From NCBI GenBank assembly GCA_913056305.1, contig CAJXMR010000019.1, positions 1-44,492 on the forward strand: a stretch of DNA of 44,492 nucleotides, in the 5' to 3' direction. The notes beneath the pieces were generated by a model. That model was not told the DNA's origin, searched no databases, and saw only the letters and a program-made list of their open reading frames with translations. Positions 24,932-33,735 of the stretch are shown here, piece after piece; the stretch's first letter is position 1, and each line of letters starts with the position of its first letter. The stretch comes from an uncultured Ralstonia sp. GTDB lineage: Bacteria; Pseudomonadota; Gammaproteobacteria; Burkholderiales; Burkholderiaceae. The translations under genes and the position numbers were made by a program.

Positions 24932-25348
24932 TCAGACCACGTTCAGCACGACGTTGATGTTGCCGCGGGTGGCCTTGGAGTACGGGCACAACTGGTGCGC
25001 ATCGTCGACTAGGGCTTGCGCGAGTTCGCGGGCGACCCCCGGCAGGCTGACGTTCAGGCGGGCCTGCAGGAAGTAGGCGTCGCCCGTCGTGCCCAGGTCC
25101 ACTTCCGCATCGACCGCCGCATCGCGCGGCAGCGCCATCTTCCTGGTGTGTGCCGCACGGCCCAGCGCCCCGATAAAGCAGGCCGACCAGCCCGCCGCAA
25201 ACAACTGCTCCGGATTGGTCCCATTGCCCGCGCTGCCCGGCGGCGAGAGCTTGATGTCGAGCCGGCCGTCCGCGCTGCGCGCGGCGCCGTCGCGCCCGCC
25301 CGTGGTGTGGGTCTTGCCGGTGTACAGGATGTTTTCGATGTGCGTCAT
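24932..25348 (-). CDS. ohr: organic hydroperoxide resistance protein (Ohr/OsmC)
   Basis: The 138-residue peroxidase detoxifies organic hydroperoxides in the cytosol using lipoyl partners. The catalytic cysteines are at 57 (WSACFIGAL) and 121 (LCPYSKATRGN), with the family opening ILYTGKTHTTGGRDG. Length and motifs are normal. No OhrR gene is adjacent, but an imperfect inverted repeat (25377-25415) lies 28 bases upstream of the start. Confidence 0.95.
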   Translation of the reverse strand: MTHIENILYTGKTHTTGGRDGAARSADGRLDIKLSPPGSAGNGTNPEQLFAAGWSACFIGALGRAAHTRKMALPRDAAVDAEVDLGTTGDAYFLQARLNVSLPGVARELAQALVDDAHQLCPYSKATRGNINVVLNVV

Positions 25349-25376
25349 GGTGAGACTCGCTCAGGTGGTTGGATCG

Positions 25377-25415
25377 GTTGTCGCGCGGTGCGCATCGCGC
25401 CCGCCGCGCTACAAC
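25377..25415. promoter_or_regulatory. inverted repeat in the ohr upstream region
   Basis: GTTGTcGCGCGG (25377-25388) pairs with CCGCGCtACAAC (25404-25415), 11 of 12 positions, around 15 bases. It is either an operator (ohr genes are commonly under a MarR-type OhrR) or a leader hairpin. An AT-rich stretch, catttaaatcaa, follows at about 25418-25430. Confidence 0.45.
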
Positions 25416-25529
25416 AGCATTTAAATCAACCGATGTATCTGGCCTGTAGCGATCGACGCCCCAAGTTGTGCGCCCACGTATCGGTGTCTGCGGCAGATAC
25501 AGCCCGATACAAAGCAAGCCCGCGCACGC

Positions 25530-26837
25530 TCAGGCCGGCAGCGTGAGCGTGGCCTGCAGGCCGCCGCCCCGTCGGTTGGACAGGGCCAGATGCCCGCCCA
25601 GGGCCTGCGCCAGCTGCTGGGCAATCGCCAACCCGAGGCCGGTGCCGCCCGTGCCCCGATTGCGCGAGGTTTCGAGCCGGTAGAACGGCTGCATGACACG
25701 CTCCAGCTCCGCCTCGGGAATGCCGGGGCCGCGGTCCAGCACCGCGATGGCAAGGTCGCCGTCGGGCGCTCGGGACACCGCCACCTGCACATCGCCGCCA
25801 AACTTGATGGCGTTGTCGATCAGGTTGGTCAGGATGCGCCGCAGCGCCTGCGGCCGGGTCTGGAGCGGCGTACCAACCTTGCCTTCGATGGCGATCGCGG
25901 TGCCGCCGTCCTCGTAGTCGTGGGCCAGGCTGTCGAGCAGCGCATCGATATCCACGCGCGCGGGTGTCTCGGCGCTGCCGTGCAGCGTGCGCGCATAGGT
26001 GACGCCCTCGCGCACCAGATGCTCCATCGCGCGCAGGTCCTGCACCAGCTTCTCCTGCGTCTCCGATGGCTCCATCAGGTCCAGGCGCAGGCGCATGCGC
26101 GTGATGGGCGTCTGCAGGTCATGCGAGATGGCGGCCAGGATCTGCACGCGCTCGGCCAGGTAGCCGGCGATGCGCTGCTGCATGGCATTGAAGGCCGCTG
26201 CCGCATGCGCCACCTCCACCGGCCCTTGCTCGGAGAGGGTCGCTGCCTTGAGATCAGGCCCCAGGCTCTCCGCAGCCATGGCCAGTTGCTTGAGCGGGCG
26301 GGTGACCAGCCGCACGGCAAGCCAGGCGCAGCCGCCCAGCAGCAAGAGCTGCGCGCCCAGCAGTACTGGCAGCCAGCTCGACATCGCCGCGGGTGAGGGA
26401 TGCACGTCGAGGGTGAGCGGGCTGCCGTCGCTCAGGCGCAGGTGGACCTGGTACTGGTTGCCGCCGCCGGGCACCGCGTTGGCGGTGACGTCATACCGGC
26501 CGTGCAAGGCGCGGGCGATGGTGGCGGCTGCGTCGCGGGACAGGGCGTCGCGCGGGGGCGTGTCGTTGCGGATGCCGTCGTCGAGCTGGTAGCGGTATGT
26601 ACGCCGGCTCAGCCGACCGACCCAGGCTGCGCGCATCGTGGCGGGCATCATGTCGAGCATGGACACGGAGCTGGCCACGTCGGTGCCGAGATTGCCGAGC
26701 ATCAACTGGTTAGCGGCATCGGAGCGTTCGTGCAGGACGAGGCTGAAGGCCAGCCCCTGCGCCAGCGCCAGCCCAACCACGAGGATCACCATCAGGCGCG
26801 CAAACAGCGTGCGCGGCCACAGCCGCACGGTACTCAT
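25530..26837 (-). CDS. sensor histidine kinase (EnvZ-like)
   Basis: The 435-residue inner-membrane kinase has TM1 at about 13-35, a periplasmic sensor of about 115 residues, TM2 at 153-178, HAMP at 178-230, a dimerisation/phosphoacceptor domain with His239 (AAISHDLQTPITRMRLRL), and an ATPase domain with NLIDNAIKFGG, DRGPGIPEAE and GTGGTGLGLAIA. All catalytic motifs look intact. Its start overlaps the stop of the response-regulator gene by four bases, so the pair is translationally coupled. The stimulus is unknown. Confidence 0.94.
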   Translation of the reverse strand: MSTVRLWPRTLFARLMVILVVGLALAQGLAFSLVLHERSDAANQLMLGNLGTDVASSVSMLDMMPATMRAAWVGRLSRRTYRYQLDDGIRNDTPPRDALSRDAAATIARALHGRYDVTANAVPGGGNQYQVHLRLSDGSPLTLDVHPSPAAMSSWLPVLLGAQLLLLGGCAWLAVRLVTRPLKQLAMAAESLGPDLKAATLSEQGPVEVAHAAAAFNAMQQRIAGYLAERVQILAAISHDLQTPITRMRLRLDLMEPSETQEKLVQDLRAMEHLVREGVTYARTLHGSAETPARVDIDALLDSLAHDYEDGGTAIAIEGKVGTPLQTRPQALRRILTNLIDNAIKFGGDVQVAVSRAPDGDLAIAVLDRGPGIPEAELERVMQPFYRLETSRNRGTGGTGLGLAIAQQLAQALGGHLALSNRRGGGLQATLTLPA

Positions 26838-27574
26838 GCGCGCGCCTCGCGAATCTCCACGGTGGCAGAGAACACGTAGCCGCCGTTGCGCACCGTCTTG
26901 ATGTACTTGGGCTCGCGTGCATCGTCGCCCAGGCGCTGCCGCAGGCGGCTCACCATCAGGTCGATGGAGCGCTCGAACAGCTCGGCGTCGCGGCCTTGCG
27001 TGAGGTTGAGCAGCTGGTCTCGGTTGAGCACGCGCTGCGGGTGGTCGAGAAACACCCGCAGCAGCTTGTATTCCGCGCCGCTCAGCGCGACGACGACGTC
27101 ATTCGCATCGAGCAGATGCCGGGCCGTCGTATCGAGCCGCCAGTCGCCGAAGGCCAGCACGGTGGCTGCCTCCGTGATCTGCAGATTGGGCGGCAGCATG
27201 CGCGCGCGCCGCAGCACGGAGCGGACGCGGGCCAGCAGCTCGCGCGCGGCAAACGGCTTGACGAGGTAGTCGTCCGCGCCCATCTCCAGGCCGAGAATGC
27301 GGTCGGCCTCTTCATTGCGCGCGGTCAGCATCAGGATCGGCAGGTTCTTGCGCGGGCCGGCGCGCAAGTCCCGGCACAGGGCGAGGCCGTCCTCGCCGGG
27401 CAGCATCAGGTCCAGCACGACCAGGTCGACCGAGCCCTTGTCGAGCGCCGCGCGCATCTCGCGCCCGTTCGATGCCAGCGTCACGCGCATCTCGTTGCGC
27501 TCCAGATAGGTCGCCACCAGTTCGCGGATCTCGCGGTCGTCGTCGACGATGAGGATGTGGTCAGGCTGGGTCAT
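26834..27574 (-). CDS. OmpR-family response regulator
   Basis: The 246-residue regulator has a receiver domain with acidic pocket DDD (11-13), phosphoacceptor Asp55 (LVVLDLMLPGEDG) and switch residues LTA and VKPF, then a winged-helix DNA-binding domain (about 145-240; SGAEYKLLRVFLDHPQRVLNRDQLL and YIKTVRNGGYVF). It pairs with the kinase encoded downstream. Its own start is overlapped by a short upstream frame that may be co-translated. Targets could include the divergent CcdA/thioredoxin genes. Confidence 0.95.
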   Translation of the reverse strand: MTQPDHILIVDDDREIRELVATYLERNEMRVTLASNGREMRAALDKGSVDLVVLDLMLPGEDGLALCRDLRAGPRKNLPILMLTARNEEADRILGLEMGADDYLVKPFAARELLARVRSVLRRARMLPPNLQITEAATVLAFGDWRLDTTARHLLDANDVVVALSGAEYKLLRVFLDHPQRVLNRDQLLNLTQGRDAELFERSIDLMVSRLRQRLGDDAREPKYIKTVRNGGYVFSATVEIREARA

Positions 27575-27722
27575 GGCGCGTGTTCAGTGGGGTCGGGGGG
27601 ATGGACTCGTCACGGGCCCGGCTGGCGGGCGCGGGAAACACCCATCGGCAGGTGCCGGCACCGCGCAGCTCGCAGGTCAGCGCGGATAGTGCCATGGCAG
27701 CGAGGATCAGCAGGGGCCGCAT
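27561..27722 (-). CDS. possible small protein ahead of the two-component genes, 53 aa
   Basis: A 53-codon frame starts at 27722 behind AAGGA (eight-base spacing) and ends inside the response-regulator start. It encodes a hydrophobic N-terminus, MRPLLILAAMALSALTC, then a short polar part with a second cysteine (GAGTCRW). It looks like a small exported peptide. The overlap with the regulator suggests coupling. No family is recognised, and coding is supported only by the ribosome site, the signal-like start and the overlap. Confidence 0.45.
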   Translation of the reverse strand: MRPLLILAAMALSALTCELRGAGTCRWVFPAPASRARDESIPPTPLNTRHDPA

Positions 27723-27904
27723 TGTCGGTGTCCTTCATCGTGGTCGGTGACGGCATTGTGCGGTGGTTGCCGGGTGGCTTTGTATCGCTCTGTATCTGGC
27801 GCGGCCGCAAACAAGAAACATTGCACATGGGGCGGGTCCGGAAACAACACTGATACGCACCGGGCTTCAAATCACGCCATCGCATCCACCTGGAGAGGTT
27901 CACG

Positions 27905-27976
27905 ATGGCCACCGTATCCCGCACATCTGCCGCGCACCTGCACGGCGGGCCCCTTGTTGACGGGGGGCGATCATGA
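27905..27976 (+). CDS. possible 23-aa leader frame coupled to the CcdA-like gene
   Basis: GGAGAGG lies six bases before an ATG that opens a 23-codon frame (MATVSRTSAAHLHGGPLVDG and on). It overlaps the start of the CcdA-like gene as ATGA. It may serve translational coupling only. I see no conserved features. Confidence 0.35.
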   Translation: MATVSRTSAAHLHGGPLVDGGRS

Positions 27977-28674
27977 TCGACCTCGTTCTTGCAGCGTTGG
28001 CCGGCGTGCTGACGATCGCCTCGCCGTGCGTGCTCCCGGTGCTGCCCATGGTGCTCAGCGCCTCTACCGACGAGGCCAGCGCGCTGCGCCCGGTGGCGAT
28101 TGTGCTGGGTTTCGTGGTGGCATTTTCCGCGCTGGGCGTTGCCTTTGGCGCGCTCTCCAGTTCGTTTGCCTGGGCGCATGACGCGGTCCGCAACCTCGCC
28201 ATCCTGATCCTGTTCCTGTCTGGCCTCGCCCGCCTCTGGCCGAGCGGCTTCGAGCGGCTCATGGCGCCGTTCGGTGGCGTGGTCGACCGCTTTGCCGGTG
28301 TGGCGTCCCGGGCAGGCAACGGCCTGGCCGGCGGCTTCGTGCTCGGCATGACGCTCGGCGTGGTGTGGACCCCGTGCGCGGGCCCCACGCTCGCCGCCAT
28401 CCTGGCCCTGGTGGCCAAGGCGCAGGACCTCGGCCGCGCAGGCGGGCTGCTCGCGCTGTTCTCGGCGGGCGCCGCCATTCCCTTGCTCGCCATCGCATAT
28501 GGCGGGCGGTACGTGACCGCGCAAGTCCGCAAGGTCTCGCCGTACGCGCAGCGCGTGCAGCAGGTCTTCGGTGCAGCCGTCGCGGCCATTGCGGTTGCCA
28601 TGTTCTTCCAGGTCGACGTGCTTGTCGTGGCACGGCTGGCCAGTGTCTTTCCCTCGATCAACCTAGGAGTCTGA
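27973..28674 (+). CDS. CcdA/DsbD transmembrane-domain protein
   Basis: The 233-residue inner-membrane protein has six helices and the two redox cysteines of the DsbD-beta/CcdA family in SPCVLPVLPMVL and WTPCAGPTLAAI. Such proteins pass electrons from cytosolic thioredoxin to periplasmic thiol proteins. The next gene, three bases after its stop, encodes an exported thioredoxin-like protein that is the likely partner. The pair resembles a split DipZ, which fuses the two domains. Confidence 0.92.
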   Translation: MIDLVLAALAGVLTIASPCVLPVLPMVLSASTDEASALRPVAIVLGFVVAFSALGVAFGALSSSFAWAHDAVRNLAILILFLSGLARLWPSGFERLMAPFGGVVDRFAGVASRAGNGLAGGFVLGMTLGVVWTPCAGPTLAAILALVAKAQDLGRAGGLLALFSAGAAIPLLAIAYGGRYVTAQVRKVSPYAQRVQQVFGAAVAAIAVAMFFQVDVLVVARLASVFPSINLGV

Positions 28675-28677
28675 ATC

Positions 28678-29196
28678 ATGCGCACCTCCCTTCGCGCCTG
28701 TGTCGCCGCCGCTGCGGTCTTTGCTGCCACCCTTGCCAATGCCGCGCCCACGCCGGGCGACACCGGCAAGGCCCCCGAGTTTGCTGGCATCGAGCAGTGG
28801 CTGAACTCGCCGCCGCTGACCCTCTCCGCCCTGCGCGGCAAGGTCGTCCTGGTCGATTTCTGGACCTACAGCTGCATCAACTGCGTCCGCACGCTGCCCT
28901 ACGTCACCCAGTGGTACGAGAAGTACAAGGACAAGGGCCTCGTGGTCGTCGGCGTGCATACGCCCGAGTACCCGTTCGAGAAGTCCACCGCCAACGTGCA
29001 GGCGAGCCTGAAGCGGTTCGGCATCCGCTACCCGGTCGCCCAGGACAATGCGTACGCCACCTGGGACGCCTACAAGAACCAGTACTGGCCCGCGCTCTAC
29101 CTGATCGACGCCAACGGCAAGATCGTCTACCAGCACTTCGGCGAAGGCCAGTACGCCGAGACGGAAGCGCAGATCCAGAAGCTGCTGCCGCGTTGA
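28678..29196 (+). CDS. exported TlpA/DipZ-type thioredoxin
   Basis: The 172-residue protein has a signal peptide (about 1-22, ending ANAA) and a thioredoxin fold with the redox motif CINC (66-69) in VDFWTYSCINCVRTLPY, plus the cis-proline region YWPALYLID. It is probably a periplasmic thiol reductase fed by the CcdA-like protein three bases upstream. A strong hairpin at 29217 ends the unit. Confidence 0.92.
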   Translation: MRTSLRACVAAAAVFAATLANAAPTPGDTGKAPEFAGIEQWLNSPPLTLSALRGKVVLVDFWTYSCINCVRTLPYVTQWYEKYKDKGLVVVGVHTPEYPFEKSTANVQASLKRFGIRYPVAQDNAYATWDAYKNQYWPALYLIDANGKIVYQHFGEGQYAETEAQIQKLLPR

Positions 29197-29216
29197 CCCT
29201 GCACCTGACCCCACAC

Positions 29217-29251
29217 CCCGCCCGATCCATCGTATGCGATGGATGGGCGGG
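29217..29251 (+). terminator. hairpin after the thioredoxin gene
   Basis: CCCGCCC-g-ATCCATCG pairs with CGATGGAT-GGGCGGG across a TATG loop, with one bulged G. The stem is 15 bp but no T-run follows. It lies 21 bases after the stop codon and probably ends or protects the transcript. Confidence 0.6.
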
Positions 29252-29363
29252 CGACTTGTTACATGGTGGTCAGAATGCTGTTCCGCACGGTGGCTGGTTT
29301 CGCGAACGGCGCGCACCTAGAGTGGCTTCCATTCACCACCAACGCTTGATGCCAGGAGCCACC

Positions 29364-29828
29364 ATGACCATCGAAGAACGCCTTGCAGCGCGCGGTCTCA
29401 CGCTGCCCAATCCCCCGCAACCGCTCGGCAGCTACACCGCCGTCAGCCAGGCGGGCGACTTGCTGTTTGTGTCAGGGCAATTGCCGCTGGTCGACGGGAA
29501 GGTCGTCTGGCAGGGCCAGGTCGGCCGCGACCTGACGCTGGAGGAGGGCAAGCGAGCCGCCGAGCTGACGGCGCTCAACGTCCTCGCGCAGATCCGTGCG
29601 CATCTGGGCGGCTTCGAGCGCCTGGACCACATTGTTCGGCTGGAAGGGCACATCACTAGCGCGCCGGGCTGGCTGCAGCAGCCGGCGGTGCTGGACGGTG
29701 CATCGGATCTCTTTGCGGAAGTGCTGGCCGAGAAGGCCGGTCATGCGCGCGCGGCGTATTCGCAGTTCCAGCAGCCGGGCAATGCGGCGGTCATCCTGGT
29801 CGTGATCGCGCAGATCAAGCCGGCCTGA
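29364..29828 (+). CDS. RidA family protein, second copy in the window
   Basis: The 154-residue protein has the RidA-like core GSYTAVSQAGDLLFVSGQLP, ALNVLAQIRAHLGGFERLDH and HARAAYSQFQQPGNAAVILV. It is longer than, and only distantly like, the RidA protein at 17990, and belongs to the YjgH/TdcF-like side branch often annotated as endoribonuclease L-PSP. The exact substrate is unknown. AGGAG precedes the ATG. Confidence 0.88.
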   Translation: MTIEERLAARGLTLPNPPQPLGSYTAVSQAGDLLFVSGQLPLVDGKVVWQGQVGRDLTLEEGKRAAELTALNVLAQIRAHLGGFERLDHIVRLEGHITSAPGWLQQPAVLDGASDLFAEVLAEKAGHARAAYSQFQQPGNAAVILVVIAQIKPA

Positions 29829-29881
29829 TCGACCGGATCGGCTTGACGTCGGGCAGGCATGCATCGCGATGCCTCCCGTCG

Positions 29882-31273
29882 TCACTCCACCGGCCGCATC
29901 TCCTGCAGCAGTGTCGGCACCAGCTCCGACACGGTCGGGTGGATATGCATGGCGCGGCTGATCGTGGTGTACGGTGCCTTGGCATACATCACGTCGAGCA
30001 GCGAATGTACGACCTCGTCACCGGTCACGCCCAGGATCATGGCACCCAGGATCTCGTGCGTCTGCGCGTCGACGATCACCCGCATGAAGCCCTGGCTCTC
30101 GCCTTTCTCCACGGCGCGCCCGACGCGCGTCATCGGGCGGGTGCCCACCAGCAGCTTGCGCCCGGATTGCTTGGCCTCGGTGAACGACATGCCCACACGG
30201 GCCAGCGGCGGGTCGATGTACATCGCATACGCCTGGATGCGGTCCGACACCTTGCGCGGGTCATCGTCAAGCAGGTTGGCCGCCACGATCTCGAAGTCGT
30301 TGTACGACGTGTGGGTGAACGCGCCGCGGCCGTTGCAATCGCCGATGGCCCAGATGCCGGGGACATTGGTGCGCAGTTGCTCATCGACCTTGATATAGCC
30401 GCGCGCGTCGGTCTCGACCCCGGCCTTGTCCAGGCCGAGATCGTCGGTGTTGGGCACGCGCCCGACCGCCAGCAGCAGGTGCGAGCCTGAGACTTCGCGC
30501 GCGCCACCGGTGCAATCCAGCCCGACCACCACGTTGGCTCCGTTGCGCCTTGTGCTCAGGCAGTTGGCGCCCAGTTGGACGTCGATGCCCTCCGCCTCCA
30601 GGATCTCGCGCACCGCTTGCGAGACGTCCTCGTCTTCGCGTGCGATCAGGCGCGGGCCTTTCTCCACGATCGTCACGCGCGAGCCAAAGCGTCGGTACAT
30701 CTGGCCGAACTCGAGCCCGACGTAGCTGCCGCCGACGACGATCAGGTGTTCGGGCAGCGTGTCGACGTCCATCATGGTGGAGTTGGTCAGGTAGGGCACC
30801 TGGTCCAGCCCGGGCATGGGCGGCACCAGCGCGCGCCCGCCGGCGTTGATATAGAGGCTGTCCGCCTCCAGCAGTACGCTGGTTCCACCCATGCCGACGC
30901 GAACGGCATGCGGGCTCTCGAAGCGCGCATGGCCCTGGATGACCGTGCAATGTTCCAGCCCGCGCATCCACTGTTCCACGCCACGGGCGGAGCGCCCGGC
31001 AATCTCGTCCTTGCGCGCCTTGACCTGCTGCATGTCCACCGAGACCGGCCCCCCGATCACCACGCCATATTCAGCGGCGCGTTGCGCCAGCCGCGCCGCA
31101 TAGGCGCTGGCGACCAGCGTCTTGGTGGGGATGCAGCCGGTGTTCACGCAGGTGCCGCCAAAGCGCCCCCGCTCGATGATGGCGACCTTCATGCCCGCGC
31201 CGGATAGTCGCGCGGCCAGCGGCGGGCCCGATTGCCCGGTGCCGATGATGATGGCGTCGAAGCGTTGCGTCAT
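29882..31273 (-). CDS. FAD-dependent pyridine nucleotide-disulfide oxidoreductase (mercuric reductase-like)
   Basis: The 463-residue protein has an FAD-binding GTGQSG near residue 11, a redox-active disulfide in GGTCVNTGCIPTK (Cys42, Cys47), an NAD(P) site VVGGSYVGLEFGQ, and the C-terminal dimer-interface HPTVSE with the catalytic His-Glu pair. The N-terminal heavy-metal domain and the terminal Cys pair of true MerA are missing. It is therefore better called a general class-I disulfide oxidoreductase with unknown substrate. The ATG at 31273 follows GGAGAG and fits the family start. Confidence 0.9.
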   Translation of the reverse strand: MTQRFDAIIIGTGQSGPPLAARLSGAGMKVAIIERGRFGGTCVNTGCIPTKTLVASAYAARLAQRAAEYGVVIGGPVSVDMQQVKARKDEIAGRSARGVEQWMRGLEHCTVIQGHARFESPHAVRVGMGGTSVLLEADSLYINAGGRALVPPMPGLDQVPYLTNSTMMDVDTLPEHLIVVGGSYVGLEFGQMYRRFGSRVTIVEKGPRLIAREDEDVSQAVREILEAEGIDVQLGANCLSTRRNGANVVVGLDCTGGAREVSGSHLLLAVGRVPNTDDLGLDKAGVETDARGYIKVDEQLRTNVPGIWAIGDCNGRGAFTHTSYNDFEIVAANLLDDDPRKVSDRIQAYAMYIDPPLARVGMSFTEAKQSGRKLLVGTRPMTRVGRAVEKGESQGFMRVIVDAQTHEILGAMILGVTGDEVVHSLLDVMYAKAPYTTISRAMHIHPTVSELVPTLLQEMRPVE

Positions 31274-31450
31274 GGCGCTCTCCTTCGTGGCGGCTGCAAT
31301 CCGTTGCCGAGGTATGGTAGACCGTCGGCCCGCTGAAGAGAAATGCGGTTGGCTGCCAGGGCCGAGACGCCCTGGTCCGGTTCTGTGAAAATGGCGGCCC
31401 GGCAGCACGCCGGTCAACCGTCTCCTGATCTCACCTCACATCCCGCCCCC

Positions 31451-32209
31451 ATGGAAGCACGCCCCATCGGCATCGTTGCCGCATTGCACGAAGAACTCAG
31501 CGAATTGCTGGCGCTCATGCCCAGCGGGCAGCAGGTGCGCATTGGCAGCCGAGAATTCTGGACGGGGGAGTTGGACGGGCACCCCGTGGTGGTCGTGCTC
31601 TCGCGCGTCGGCAAGGTGGCCGCCGCAGCCACCACGGCCGTGTTGGCGGCCCATTTCGGGGTGCGGGCGGTCGTCTTTACCGGCGTGGCGGGTGCACTGG
31701 CGCCCGGCGTCGCCATTGGCGATGTGGTGATCTCGACGGAGTTGCTGCAGCACGATGTCGACGCTTCGCCGCTGTTCCCCCGCTGGGAGATTCCGCTGAC
31801 CGGCATGGCGCGCTTCCCGGCGGATGCCGCCTTGGTCGAAGGCCTGATCGAGAGTGCCGCAGCGGTGCTGGCCGACCCGCGCGCCCTCCTGGGCGAGCCG
31901 GTCATGCAGGCGTTTGGGATCGCGTCGCCCAAGGTGGTCACCGGCCTCATCACCAGCGGCGACCGGTTCGTGGCGACCGCCGCAGAGAGCCACGTCCTGC
32001 GCGAGGCGCTGCCCGATGCGCTGGCCGTGGAGATGGAGGGCGCGGCGGTGGCGCAGGTCTGCCACGAGTGGGGCATCCCCTTCGCGGCCATTCGCACCAT
32101 CTCCGACCGGGCGGACGATGATGCGCACGTGGATTTCGCGCGCTTCGTGGCAGAGGTCGGCTCGCGCTACAGCGCGGCGATCGTGCGGCGGTGGCTGGCC
32201 GGTCAGTAG
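31451..32209 (+). CDS. mtnN: 5'-methylthioadenosine/S-adenosylhomocysteine nucleosidase
   Basis: The 252-residue enzyme should cleave MTA and SAH to adenine plus the thioribose sugar, feeding methionine salvage and methyl recycling. Family features are GIVAALHEELSELL, VLSRVGKVAAA, FTGVAGAL and the active-site stretch VEMEGAAVAQVC with the later catalytic Asp in TISDRADDDAH. It is slightly longer than the usual 230 residues. The start is the ATG at 31451; upstream sequence in frame is not conserved. It is divergent from the oxidoreductase gene. Confidence 0.9.
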   Translation: MEARPIGIVAALHEELSELLALMPSGQQVRIGSREFWTGELDGHPVVVVLSRVGKVAAAATTAVLAAHFGVRAVVFTGVAGALAPGVAIGDVVISTELLQHDVDASPLFPRWEIPLTGMARFPADAALVEGLIESAAAVLADPRALLGEPVMQAFGIASPKVVTGLITSGDRFVATAAESHVLREALPDALAVEMEGAAVAQVCHEWGIPFAAIRTISDRADDDAHVDFARFVAEVGSRYSAAIVRRWLAGQ

Positions 32210-32457
32210 TCTCGTCGCCCACCGCGCTTCGGCTTTCGGCTGTTTGCGCAGGCCGTGCGCGATCGGGCCGCGCGCCATACGACCCAGCCGCGCGGCAAGC
32301 CGTGACGCGCTGGGCGTCAGGCCGGCATCCGATCCGTGTCGACGGACATGACTTCCGGCCCATTTGAGCGCGGGGTGGTGGCCGCTACGGTGGCAATGCA
32401 TGCAATGGCGCATGCCTGGTGCGCACCGCGCAACCAGCCACCCCATGGAGATGCACG

Positions 32458-32748
32458 ATGCCACTCGTCAATGAAGTCGCAGGCAAGCCGTCGAAGGCCA
32501 AGGATTCGACCGTCAGCCAGTACCACCAGCAGAAGCAGAAGGGCATGAGCTACTGGGTCGGCCAGCGTGCGCTGGATGACCGCAGCAACCCCGACGTCTA
32601 CGTGCTGGGCGGCCACCTCGTCGTGCGCCTGAACAACGTGGACGACGACCACGACGCGGACACGCTGGCGGGCCCGGACAACTACATCCTCAAGTCCAAG
32701 GACACGCACTACTACGGCGTGGTCGTGCCGGGGCCGCTCGACGCTTAG
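32458..32748 (+). CDS. hypothetical protein, 96 aa
   Basis: I do not recognise this small protein. It is polar and rich in Asp, Lys and Tyr, with a lysine-rich N-terminal part and a compact C-terminal half (PDVYVLGGHLVVRLNNVDDD). It has no signal or membrane segment. GGAG lies seven bases before the ATG. It overlaps the end of the convergent dehydratase gene by four bases. The 248-bp gap before it (32210-32457) shows no gene. Confidence 0.65.
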   Translation: MPLVNEVAGKPSKAKDSTVSQYHQQKQKGMSYWVGQRALDDRSNPDVYVLGGHLVVRLNNVDDDHDADTLAGPDNYILKSKDTHYYGVVVPGPLDA

Positions 32749-33698
32749 TCGCCGTGCCGTGTGGCTTGCGCGACGGCGGGCCCGCTCCCGTCGCGCAGGG
32801 CCCGCAACTGATCGACCGACACCGTTGCCCCGCCGCACACGATCACGGCAATGTCGTCCACGTGCTCGAACACCGCGTGGCCGCGATCGAGCACGGCCAG
32901 GGCGGCACCGCAGGCCGGCTCGACCAGCACGCGCTGCGCGTCGAGAAACGCCAGCGCCGCGGCAACGGCTTCTGCGTCGGACACCACCACGTTGTGGATC
33001 GCGTGCCGGCTCGTCCAGGCGAGCGCGCCATCGCAGGGCCGCTTCGCCCCCAGCGATGTGGCCACGCTGGTGATGGCGGGCAGCTCCACCGGCTTGCCCT
33101 GCGCCACCGACAGCGCGTAGCACTCCGCCCCCACCGTCTCCGCCGCGATGACAGGCACGTCGGACCACCCGTTGCGGTGCAGCCCCTCCAGCACGCCGCA
33201 CAGCAGCCCGCCCCCGCCCACGGCCACGACGACGGCGCCCGGCTTGGGGCCGGTGGCGGCCATCTCGTCGATCATGCTGGCGTGGCCGTGCCACAGGAGT
33301 GGATCGTCGAAGGGATGCACGAAGGCATCGCGCGGGCCGGTCAGGGAGCGCGCCAGGTCGTTCGCGTCTGCCCACGCGGCGCCGTGCACGACCAGCTCCG
33401 CGCCTTCCTGCCGGATCAGCTCACGTGCGCGCTCGGATGTGCTCTCGGGCACCACCACCAGCGCGGGTATGCCCAGCGCGCGAGCGCAATACGCCACCGC
33501 AATCCCCGCATTGCCGCCCGACGACGACACGAACCGCTGCGCGCCGGCAGCACGCTGCGCCTCGCACACCGCACCGATGCCGCGCAGCTTGAAGGAGCCG
33601 GAGGGCTGCGCGGCCTCCATCTTGAGCCAGACGCGCTTGCCCAGGCGGTGCGAATACAACTGGGACTGGATGTACGGGGTCGGGATATGCAGCGGCAT
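32745..33698 (-). CDS. PLP-dependent L-serine/L-threonine dehydratase-like protein
   Basis: The 317-residue fold-type II PLP enzyme binds the cofactor through Lys37 (QPSGSFKLRGIG). It has the phosphate-binding GGGGLLCG loop and the substrate loop SSSGGNAG typical of serine/threonine dehydratases, which deaminate Ser or Thr to pyruvate or 2-oxobutyrate. It lacks the C-terminal ACT-like domain of biosynthetic IlvA, so a catabolic role is likely. It is transcribed away from a LysR gene that probably controls it. Confidence 0.9.
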   Translation of the reverse strand: MPLHIPTPYIQSQLYSHRLGKRVWLKMEAAQPSGSFKLRGIGAVCEAQRAAGAQRFVSSSGGNAGIAVAYCARALGIPALVVVPESTSERARELIRQEGAELVVHGAAWADANDLARSLTGPRDAFVHPFDDPLLWHGHASMIDEMAATGPKPGAVVVAVGGGGLLCGVLEGLHRNGWSDVPVIAAETVGAECYALSVAQGKPVELPAITSVATSLGAKRPCDGALAWTSRHAIHNVVVSDAEAVAAALAFLDAQRVLVEPACGAALAVLDRGHAVFEHVDDIAVIVCGGATVSVDQLRALRDGSGPAVAQATRHGD

Positions 33699-33735
33699 GG
33701 ATCGAAGCGAAAGACCGAGAAGGAACGCACGATCC

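Noticed and set aside
29882-31273. true mercuric reductase (merA)
   Set aside because: The heavy-metal-associated N-terminal domain and the C-terminal vicinal cysteines are missing and there are no other mer genes.
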